Below the pieces are notes generated by a model. It saw only the letters and a list, made by a program, of their open reading frames with translations. It was not told the DNA's origin and ran no database searches. A program made the position numbers and the translations under genes. This document shows positions 42,160 to 53,100 of a DNA stretch of 64,000 nucleotides, piece by piece. The DNA is from Mytilus galloprovincialis (lineage: Eukaryota; Mollusca; Bivalvia; Mytilida; Mytilidae), in contig NC_134846.1 in assembly GCF_965363235.1 (NCBI RefSeq), positions 28,840,218-28,904,217 of the forward strand, given 5' to 3'. Positions within the stretch are counted from its first letter, which is position 1. Every line of letters starts with the position of its first letter.

Positions 42160-42610
42160 AAAATGTAAAATCACAAACATACTGAACTCGGAATAATATT
42201 AAAAAAGGAAAGTCCCTAATCTATAATGGCCGGTTAAGGCCATTTCGCGTTTTCGCGTTTTCGCCTTTCATATTCTACATGGCGAAAACGTGAAATCGTG
42301 AAAAGGCGAAGACGAAAACGCAAAATCGCGAAAAGGCCTTATCTGGCCACCATGGTATGGCTAATCAAATGGTAAAATCAAAAGCTAAAACACACCAAAC
42401 GAATGGATAAATACTGTAATATTCCTGACTTTGTACAGGCATTTTCTTATGTAGAAATTGGTGGATTCTGGTTTTAAAGATAGCTAAACCTCTCACTTGT
42501 ATGACAGTCGCATCAAATTCCATTATATTGACAGCGATGCGTCATCAAAACAATGCGTGGACAAAACAAACAGACACAATAGGTAAAAAGGTTAAAAATG
42601 GGGTTACAGC
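42160..42610 (+). repeat. R2 repeat with inserted foldback
   Basis: AAAATCACAAACATACTGAA through CTCACTTGTATGACAGTCGC and ATTGACAGCGATGCGTCATC. It is interrupted at 42221-42360 by a GC-rich foldback element; without this it lines up with 35398-35690 and 63675-63835. Confidence 0.65.
42221..42360. mobile_element. 140-bp CG-rich foldback MITE
   Basis: The left half GGCCGGTTAAGGCC then TTTCGCGTTTTCGCGTTTTC, the right half its reverse complement ending GGCCTTATCTGGCC. CTAAT is found on both sides (42216-42220 and 42361-42365), and R2 copies elsewhere in the window carry the site once. Many CpG within AT-rich surroundings. Non-coding. Confidence 0.7.
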
Positions 42611-42764
42611 AGTCCACATTTTGTTATCATCTTAATCACTATTAAAATAAACCACATCTTCCTTTTAATATAATTAGCAGTCGTTTGCATCGATCACGTT
42701 TGTCATGTTTCTACAATACAGTAGCCGAGAGGTATACATTTGGACCTATGAATATATATAAAAG

Positions 42765-43740
42765 AGGTATGATCGATATCAGAGGGACAGTCAAACTCAT
42801 AGATTGAAAATAAACTGAAAACGCCATGGCTAAAATATACAAATACAAACAGACAAACAAATAATAGTACAGAAGACACAACATAGAAAACTAAAGACTA
42901 AGCAAAAGGAACCCCACCCAAAATCGGGGTGATCTCAGGTGATCCGGAAGGGTAAGAAGATCCTGCTCCACATGTGGCACCCGTCGTGATGCTTATGTTA
43001 TTACAAATCCGGTAAATAGTCCAATTCGACAGGTCACATTCGTGAAAGGGATGGGTATTGCAGTTACATATCCGATATCATCTGTGAAACGTTTATTCCA
43101 TAACGGTCAACCATCTCGTGATGGCGTCCTTAAAATTTAAGAAGGGATGACTTCAACTGCACCATTTGGTACTCTTGGTTTAATAGCTTCCTTTTGAGCA
43201 GCAACCATCTATCAAGTAAATCAGAATAGGAAATACAAGCCCGGGAATATCATATCAATTGGGAGATATATACTTTGTATGCAGGCGTTGCTGGAATGTT
43301 GCTACATAGAAATGGAAAGTTCACAATTGGGAAGTTGACATCATCGCTTTTGTCGTATAGTTTTGTTTTTAAACGGCCCTCATTGTCAATTTCTAGATGT
43401 AAGTCAAGATATGAGGCAGACTTAACTGTATCTGTAGTGTCCTCTATATCTAGTTCGATGGGATAGATTCGTTCAACATAGTCACCAAATTTTGTATTAT
43501 GTAGTGAGAGAACATCATCTATATAGCGAAATGTAAAGTTAAAGGATATTGCTAACATGTTATCTTTCTTCCTAAGAAGTTCCTGTATGAAATCAGTCTC
43601 ATAATAATAAAGAAACAAGTCGGCAAGAAGAGGGGCACATTTGGTTCCCATTGAAATTCCGACAGACTGTTGGAAAACACGTCCTCCAAACGTAACAAAT
43701 ATGTTGTCAATCAAGAAATCAAGAAATCAATGTGTGCTTT
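42765..43740 (-). mobile_element. Penelope-like element, broken 3' part
   Basis: Minus-strand reverse transcriptase C-terminal half at 43250-43714 with the Penelope signature VGISMGTKCAPLLADLFLYY and catalytic YIDD in FRYIDDVLSL. Non-coding or decayed 3' sequence follows down to the tail GCCATGGCGTTTTCAG and GAGTTTGACTGTCCCTC near 42770. It is truncated at the 5' side near 43740 and clearly inactive. The same tail is dispersed at 32530, 38745, 50690 and 52840. Penelope-like elements are known to carry hammerhead ribozymes and may have mobilised the ribozyme-bearing repeats here. Confidence 0.75.
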
Positions 43741-44340
43741 CTCAAATAATGCATAAATTTAGCCTCATGTATCCAGTGCGTGTGGTTAAGATTTGTCACA
43801 ATTCTCAATTATAAAGAAAGTAAGAGAACATGCACAATTTCCAGAGCCAAGTTAACTAAAAAAAGTTGACAGATTTTATCATGTGCCAATAAAACGGGGT
43901 CTGACAACATTTCCCACATTGTTGCGTAGGTAATTGTTAACGAACACTGTATTATTTGGTTGAGAGGTTCACCACTAATTCCACATGTTATAATGAAAAA
44001 CACACATCTGACCCATTGCATATGTTTGACCTTACAGCAGTATTGTAAAATTCAAGTTAATTCATTTAATCTTGAAATTAACCAGTCACATATTTCAAAA
44101 CCCAAAAATGTTTATTTTTGTAGTTTTTTAAATACTTTGTACCTTTTTGTCTTTATGTCATGTAAATGTTTCTCTAAAATAATACAAAAAGTGGGGAAAA
44201 GCCCAACATACATTTAATAAGTCATTTATTTTCAAATAACACTTTGTTAACATTGTATCATTTCGATTAAAACAATTCAGATGAGGTATTAACAATTTCT
44301 ATGTTTTATTATCTTTTAAAAATATAATTTCTCAGAAAGA
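43741..44340. other. No recognisable gene
   Basis: AT-rich, between the Penelope-like fragment and the 3' end of the second WAP gene. Short frames on both strands are not convincing. Confidence 0.4.
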
Positions 44341-44351
44341 AACGGTAATAT

Positions 44352-44357
44352 TTTATT
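44352..44357 (-). terminator. Poly(A) signal, second WAP gene (tentative)
   Basis: AATAAA on the minus strand about 20 bp past the proposed stop at 44375. It supports this region being the 3' end of the gene. Confidence 0.35.
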
Positions 44358-44374
44358 GCATGGAAATAAAGTCC

Positions 44375-44478
44375 TCAAAAATATCCTTCCAATAACAGGA
44401 AGCACTGTTCAGGAACAAAAATGTACTGGTATTTCAAATTGAGATAGCACAAGTCAAATATGCAGTATGGAAGACACT
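44375..44478 (-). CDS. Tentative last exon of second WAP gene
   Basis: Using the AG at 44479-44480 the frame continues E-CLPYCIFDLCYLNLKYQY and on to a stop at 44375, 34 residues with five Cys, followed by AATAAA. Using the stronger AG seven bases earlier (after TATTTTTAG) the protein would end at once (E, stop). Either choice places the end of the gene here. No known domain. Confidence 0.3.
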
Positions 44479-47400
44479 CTTCATTCTAAAAATAAAAAGA
44501 AATTTTTAAAGGTTTTGTTTGCCACCCTGGACTATTCAAAGATGATAAACAAATTGAAATTCATTTTGGGTACATAGATTATTACATACCCACTTAGCAC
44601 GTTACAATCATGAGTAATATTAAGACAGATTAGACTGAAATTTTTTTTGCATTATACCGTTCGAAGTGAAAAATCGTTTCCGCGTGTTAGAAGTTACAAC
44701 GATTTATTTCTTATCATGTTTTGTTTATGCTTGTAACATTAACACTGTGTCTAAACCACACCGGCAAAATTTGATCGGACTTGATGGTATCTAGCATCCG
44801 GCACAATGACGGAACATCAATAGACAGAAGAAAGCTAGGTTTCTCCTTATTTTCTTATTTTTTAATGATATCGAAGAATATATATACATATACAACTATT
44901 TTCTATTGTGATATGCAATATTTTCTACAACCGTTCTATATTAACGAAGAAATAAGTAAAAATGCATGTCAAAATGACGAATTGAGTGAACCTTGCCTCG
45001 AAATTGTTTAATTTCTCGTTAACTTGTTCACATTGTACGGAAAGAAAGATACGGGAAGATAGATACTGACAAGGAGATTGCAAAACTAGTCATTATGAGC
45101 ATCTCAATACTTGTATTTCTGTGTATGGAACGAAAGAAATGGGTCGTGTCAAATTAAAATACACCGGTTTCGTCATTGTTGTTTACTAACAATCACCCGG
45201 TTTCGTCTATATATATCACCCGGTTTTTTATATTTTTTTAAAACCAAACATTTATGAAAAGCAACGTTAACACGGATCTGAACATTGTCTTACGAAAGAA
45301 TTTAGATATATATTTATTATAAAGTAAACTTGGCGTGTTTACATTTATTTACATAGGTAATTATAGTACTACACATTTTCCTAATAAAAGACGTATCCGT
45401 TATTTCACTGATCTTCAAACTAATTTTAAATGGAATATAAATACTCATTAGCAAACACTGATATCTGAGACTACTATAACATGTGTTATAGTAGTCTCAG
45501 CTGATATCTAATTATTTTTTTAACATTAACATTATGATATTTATTATATAGGTTTTGAGATACATCGCAATATGTGACCCCCCTTTTTTTTACAAAAAAA
45601 AACCCTAAATAACGCTTAATAAACAAAATTTAAAACATCACCAAAAAGTATGCAGAAGTTAAGATTTATATTACTAAGAAGTGTGTAAAGTTTGATGCAA
45701 TAATGATAAATCGTTTTGAGATATGGCGCGACATGTTAAAAAAATAACACACTCCTGTTTTACTTACAAAGTTCTGTAACTAAATAAGATTTTATTTGAT
45801 TTTCACTAAAAGGTTTATAGATCGTTTGACCATTTCAAGAAATAACTTTGTTAAGTTTCATGAAAACTAGATAAGCTGTTCTCAAGTTACGGTGCGACAT
45901 GTTTACGCTTGACGGAAAGATAGACGGACGGCCGGACGGACAGAATAACTGATAGATGGAATAACGCACGGATGGAAGGAAGAACAGACGGACGGACGGA
46001 TGTATACAATAATACGTCCTGTCAAAATTTTGACGGGCGTGTAAAAACGCAATGAAATGAAAAAAAACCTCTTAATTAAAGGTCAAAAGTTTTATTAGGA
46101 TATCGACCAAGTCGATTTATTTGTATATCTTCTTGACTTCCTAAGTCATTTTTACTATATGACTTTTATATATATGTTTGAAAATAATAATTTCTATCTA
46201 TTATTTTATTATTGAAAAAAATTAAATTAAAGAATTCCAAACAAAATTACACCGTTCTTGAATTTAAAAAAAATGTGTAACAACTGAAAATTTCAAATTT
46301 CACGAACCGGATCGGACATAGCTTCACTGGCGTTTTTTTCAATAAAACAAATAAGACATATTATTTATATTTAAGTGTACGCACTGACATGTCACAAATG
46401 CTTAAATGGTCGCAATTCAATTTATGGTGAAGGTCTGTGGCCGAAGGAAAAATAATATAAAAATGAGGTAAAGGGCAAGGGCAATGGACATATGACAAAT
46501 AGGGAAAAAAATCGTTAGATCTGTGTTTCATACTTGTATATGTTACAGTCAAACCTTCTTACTTTTGACATATGCAGCTTTATACAAATACATGTAGTTC
46601 AAAACGCTATGAATTCGAATCAATTAATGTCGCTTGTTTAAAAATATCAATGAGAATGTTTATAATAAACATAATCATACTCACATAATCCGATTTCGCG
46701 GGTGTCCCTGTTTTCTTATTTCTTACAATATTTTAATTCGGTATACACTTTATGATATAAGTGGCGAATCTAGAAGACGTATATATTGCACCCCTCCCCC
46801 GATCCCACCTTTGATGCATGGTAGTTGTAATCCTTTTCTTCCTATAAACATTCATTTTCCATGTCGATTATGCATGCATATATACATTTGTCTTATCATA
46901 TTTTCCATAATTCATATAGAAAACGCATATTTGAGAGCTTTAACCTCAATTTGCGTTATAACCTTCATTTATATGTATTCTGCTGTTAAAAATTTTTGAA
47001 TGCAAAATAAAATTAAAATTATTTGTGTTCTATAAGAGTAGGAATTCTAGTGTTTGCTTATTTTTTATTTGAATCTGAGACTAATCATATAAATAATAAG
47101 CCGTTGTCCTGTGAAAGAACTTGTTTTCCAACTACCCGGTCACAAAACTCCTTTTTAACACTGAAGTTAAATTATCAATTATAATGCAATGCGATTATGA
47201 TTTTTTTTTATTTGACCAAACCGGGTTATGCATTGTGAAATCTAAGACCAAACCGGGTGGCACACATTGACGAAACCGGCCAGTTCCATTTTGACATGAC
47301 CCATTTCTTTCGTTTCATACTCAGAAATACAAGTAGTGAGATGTTCATAAAAACAAGTTTTGCAATCTCCGTGTCAGTATCTATCTTCTCGTACCATTCT

Positions 47401-50096
47401 TTCCGTACAATGTGAACAAGTTAACGAGAAATTAAACAATTTCGAGGCAAGGTTCACTCAATTCGTCATTTTGACATGCATTTTTACTTATTTCTCCGTT
47501 AATATAGAACGGTTGTAGAAAATATTGCATATCACAATAGAAAATAGTTGTATATGTATATATATTCTTCGATATCATAAAAAAAATAAGAAAATAAGGA
47601 GAAACCTAGCTTTCTTCTGTCTATTAATGTTCCGTCATTGTGCCGGATGTTAGATACCATTGAGTCCGAACAAATTTTGCCGGTGTGGTTTAGACACAGT
47701 GATTAATGTTTGATGTTTATTATTCGTCAACTAATTTATTTATCAAACAAGAACTGTTGCAGACTGAAGTTTAATTGTTTCGATACCAGTGAGAGATGTA
47801 GTGTACTTTAACATTATCAAAAATTATACAAATACCAATCTTACTATATAACTGTAATATTTGCCGCTTGAAATTAAACAGCGGCAAATCAACGGTTATT
47901 AATATTTTCGACTAACGAGTCAATTATTTAGTTTATGCGTTTCTGACAGAAAGGATTTCAATTTGAAAAATGCATATGTTATACCGTGTGTATACATTAA
48001 ATGATGGATTGCCAGTCAATTGCATTACAATGCCATTAAACTGAGATTTAAAAAATAACATTTTAAGATATCAATAATAAATGTTCAATTTGGAACAGTA
48101 CTTGAATGTCGATGACTAGTTTAATAATAAAAAGCATACCTGGACAGCAAATAGCAAAACGATCTAATGGATCAATTTTACACCAATATCCTTCCGGACA
48201 ATCTTGTCTGTCGGGTGATCTAGCGCAATTTATTCCCAACAATGGAGATCCCGTAGTACACGCTTAATATAAGGCAGAAAATTAATGTATCATGAGTGAT
48301 GCTTTCAAATTAACTACTACTAAATAAAACCCATTACGTGATACAAAAAAATCTTTGTGGGTGATAAGAAAACAAAATTATAGTTTTTTCGTTGATAAGA
48401 AACTTACAATATTCATATGGCGTATGTTTACAAATCCGTGAAGTAAAACAGTTTACCAGTTAACGCGCAACTTCAAATAAGCTCATTAATATTTACTTCA
48501 TTAGTTTACGATTTTTTAAGGCTATGATTATATAACTTATAACAGCAGATAATTTCATGTTGTTGTCAATTATACATCTTTGATAATTTCCATTTGTTGA
48601 AATTTTTTCTGATTCTGCGATTTAGAGCTTGAACTACTTTATAGTTCCCTGATGTTGAAAACCGAATAAAGACCTCTGGTTGTCTTTCTGTGTTGTTGTG
48701 ATGCTGTTGTATTGACTTGTAATCACTTTCCGCAGTTTTCGCAGTTCCATTGATACAAAAGTTCACGTTATGCTCTTATCAAATTTACGTTTCAATGCAA
48801 GGGAAGTTGCTATTTTGGCTCCGCTGTTACATTTCCATTATCTAATTTGAAACAACCGTTTGTATTAGATTCATATCCCTTTTTCATGAAATATACGTTT
48901 CAAAATTTAAAAATGCCTGTGTAGTATTTTTCTCTCCATAAATCTGTTGATAACTGTTAACCTTACCTGATAAAGACCCGATCTGTTAAAAATATAAAAT
49001 TTTATGCAAATTATATAGCATGGTTATCATAACTATAACCATGTTTGTATAGAATGCAAATACTGAAGCATTGTGTGATGTACATTTCATTCATATTGGG
49101 GTGTGTAATTTTTGTGTTATAAAAAGAATGAACAGATTAAAAAAATGAAGAGGAAAACAAACACAGCTATGCTACTGTCCTACATTATATATGATTTCAA
49201 TTTGATTTTAAAAATAATAATTTATGGTATACTTTTTTGTAGGGCTACCAGAGACAAATAATAAAAATCAGTCGGGTAATCTTAAGTTATTTATATTTAC
49301 CATTATAATGGTAAGCATAGTAAGCCTTATTATAATAAAACAAATGTATTTATTGATGTGTCAATGAATATTTGTTTCTTGTTGTTAAAATTGCTACAAA
49401 AATTATATACTATACCCTTTATTTCGCCAAGAACACATACTTATTTTATTTAGAACTGAACTTCTTTTACATACATATCTTACACAATACAGTTAAAAAA
49501 GAAATAAAATCATAAAATTCAAAGTTGTGTTTTCCCAATTTTTGATTTTGAATTATTGAATGTTCATTGGGTGGTTAAAGGTTTTGCCAAATAAGTATGG
49601 TATTTAACAAAATTATAAATAAATTTACCTAATTAAAATTAATAAAAGGTTAGACAAACATCTATGTTAATCAAAGAACAATATTTGCCAATTTCATTTT
49701 GGTAAAAAATAGTAATTTTACAATTTTTTACACCATTTATCTATGTAAATAAAATCGACAAGGCAACTAACCTTTTTTACTTTCTCTTTGCAAGAGGTTC
49801 CACAGGAAGGATTAAAACAGCATATGAAGCCTGTAGACGAAATTAGTTTACACGTATTACACAGCGTGCAAGTTTATGATTCAAATAAAAAACTTTCCAT
49901 ACTTGATCAGATAGATATGCAACATGTGCCATCGAAACAATATAATCACTATAAAATGAACGGTTTTTATTGCTCTTCGTATTCTAAAATACAAAATGCA
50001 TGTTTACTCAATAACAAGCTCAATCGTATACACACATTAAATATTGTTTCAATGACAAATTTATGAAGTACAAAACACTACATGTATACGTCATTA

Positions 50097-50133
<37 letters not shown>

Positions 50134-53100
50134 TGGCTCAATGAAATCGGTCTATTCCTTTAGTACTATAGATATTAGCTGGCATAAGTAGCAGAACATA
50201 ATGGCAATCATTAACTCTTCCTGACTATATCATGGCTGTTAAAATAATCATCACTACTAATTTAAGACTGTAGAAACTTGCAGTAGCATATAAATGATTA
50301 TACTTTTTTGTGTATTTTGTCAGAAAGAATAAAAAGAAATATATATTTACCATCCTTACAGTCCTTTTCAGAGTTACAGAGCTGTTGATATCGCTTGCAA
50401 ATACGGTTGTCAACTGGACATCCAGGTATATCTAGATTTGTCTTTACGAATCGAAGAAAAAAGATGATTTTTTTGTTGGAATAAAAAATCTAAACTTCGG
50501 AACAAATACCCTCATTTTATAATTATATACGAAAGAGTAGCATTTTTTATGTGTTCTTATCGTTCTCGCTTGCTAATCAAATTTATTTATGAATGTATTT
50601 GAAAAAAAAAATATAAATAAGAAAAGTACATTACTTCTGATCATCAAAAATTTACTCCAAACAAGTACATAAATGTATACCATACATGTTCAATGAGTTT
50701 TAATGTCCCTCTTGTATCTTTCGCCTCTCTTTCATAGCATTTTTGCTGAATGACAGTTTTTAAACACAATGCATTTTGTGAAAGAGTAACAGATACCACA
50801 TTATTTTATATTTTATATCTTCCAACAACAAATACAGGAGTTGTCATTTTCAAATTCAGTTATATTCATGTGACAATAGTTTACCGATGTTCACATTTCG
50901 TAAACTGATAAAAAAAAGACAAATAAACACCTAACAAAAATGAGGGTATTGCATGAACTGGAAAAGGAGCAAAACCGGGTGAGTCGATATGTTAAGCATT
51001 CCCCACTATTCATTTTGCCTAGCGTATTGTGAAAATAAGGAAATTAAAAACATGTTAAATTATTTAAGTAGAAAGGTATTACCAATAGAGGTTTTTTACA
51101 AGTTTTCGATCTACATTCCGTTGGGCAGCATTTTTCATCCCCTACAAATAATAAAAGAAATTTTTCAATTTACATATCAGTTATATTCAGTCTCATTATA
51201 CTAAAATGATATCAAAAGGAAAACACATAATAGATATAGTTAACTCCTCCTTATTCAATATTTTTTAAGTTCATAGATGGAAAGCATTGTATAACCAAAA
51301 ATAATCTTTGTATATGAAGCGCGGAAGTTGTTTTCTTTAATAAATGGAAATGCGATCGTGAGCCTAAGAACGCTGCAATTTACAACGGTCAATTTATTGA
51401 ACAATTTGTTTTTATTAAACTTGTTTATATATATTTGCTAAGTCATTGTTATGAATTTCCAGATAGGGATTGACATTTAGATTTTTAATTTCAACGTCGT
51501 TGATGTGGATTGTGTATTCAAATCTTAAAACAAAGAATAGTTTTGGCTAAAAATTGTCAAAATATATTCCTCTTTCACCAAAACATTCATTTCTGCAAAT
51601 CTGTTTGTAAGGGACATCACTAGAGATACTTTTATTGTGGAGTAGGGCTACATTTATGTTCTAAATTGGAATGATTGAATTGGTGGTCTGACATCTTAGA
51701 TCAGTTTCTTTGACCTAACCCAAACAATTTAATTCCTCCACGTTATATATCTATCCTACTCCTAAATATTCTTTATAGAGCAGAAACAAATAGTTTCTGA
51801 ATTATTTGGATTAGCTTTTAGCGTACATAATACCTCCAATTGAAGACATATTCCCTGTGGGATTCACGCAATTAAGATAAAAACCAAATTAACATACACT
51901 GCTATCAATAATTTCTAAAGGAGAGCGGGCTAAGAGAATTTGGTTAAAAATTGTGGTGTGAAATGTTCCTCTAAGAATAAATTCCTCAAATCTCTCTTCA
52001 ATGTTCTACTGGTTTTATGCACCACTGGAACAAGCCAATTCTGTATAAATGTAAGCTATTAGTCAAGAGTGCTTCCTTTTTATTTTAAATCTTTTGTTTC
52101 TTTTTTTTTTCCTGCGTTGTGTTTTGTAAACTGTTCTTTAACACTATTCATTTATGATTTCTATTAAAAACTTGGAAGCGTGTCCCTCAAATTTATCAAC
52201 TTCTTTGAAACAAATGAAATTTACGTGTTTATGCTTATGTGGGATTGTTAGTGCTTTTTCTGATTATTTGATATTTTTTTTATATTTGTACTTAGTTATT
52301 ATATTGATTAGCAATACATTTATTTGAAGAAAAAAAATTCCATTATTTTCTTTTAATTCTGAAATGGGCTTCTTAGTTTTCTTTCTGTGCATGGCATGAT
52401 ATAATACAAACCTGGACAATTGGCATCGTCTCCATAGCAAGATTGAGTGAATAAAGCTGATAAACAAAAACCAATTGGTTGGTCCAATAAAGGCGGACAG
52501 ACACCACGTTTAATAGTCTGAGTCTGAAGTAAATTTGTAAGTATCATTAGTAGTCTGTATAAATATATTATTCTAATATGAATCCATTCTTTTGCTTTAA
52601 GGGCACTTAATATTAGTTCTGATGTATTTGCATACTTTTAAAGACTAAGAATGTGATTTTTACTTCATCAAGTCATCTTTTTTGCTTTGTGAACATATTT
52701 CATAGGTTCGCTTCGCGGTAAATAAAAGTTCTGATATCCCAATAAGAATCATATTAATTCTTTATGTCATCCGTTTTTTGCATTTTCATTTTTGGTAACG
52801 CTTGGTTTATAGATATTGACAATTATATTGCCTGCCCATGTTAAAAAAAAGGGAGGGGAAAGATACCAATGGGATAGTCAAACTCATAGATCGAAAAATA
52901 AACTTACAACACCATGGCTAAAAATGAAAAACAAACAGACAAATAATAGACACATGCCACAACATAGAAAACTTAAGACGAAGCAACATGAACCCCACCA
53001 AAAACTGGGGTTGATCTCAGATGCTGAGCATAGGTTATTATTATTTTGCACATAAAAACCGGTCGTCAGTTTCCCGTTTGAGATGTATAACATTTGTTAT

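Larger units (their letters stand above)
44743..47701. mobile_element. Foldback element of about 3 kb with long arms
   Basis: Arms at 44743 to about 45178 and about 47265 to 47701 are inverted copies with roughly 95% identity over more than 430 bp, beginning CACTGTGTCTAAACCACACC. A looser match rich in CACCGGTTTCG / CACCCGG continues to about 45235 and 47217. ATTAA occurs on both flanks (44738-44742 and 47702-47706), a possible 5-bp target duplication, although the flanks also extend the palindrome. The 2-kb centre has no transposase and carries a perfect palindrome and another dispersed repeat. It lies in the last intron of the second WAP gene. Confidence 0.7.

Noticed and set aside
43275-43466. 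63-codon forward frame
   Set aside because: Antisense of the Penelope-like reverse transcriptase fragment.
46634-46999. 121-codon forward frame
   Set aside because: Inside the non-coding centre of the foldback element, AT-rich composition, no domain.
44738-47706. ATTAA as a firm 5-bp target duplication
   Set aside because: The flanks also extend the inverted repeat (AACATTAA on both arms), so the match could be part of the element.
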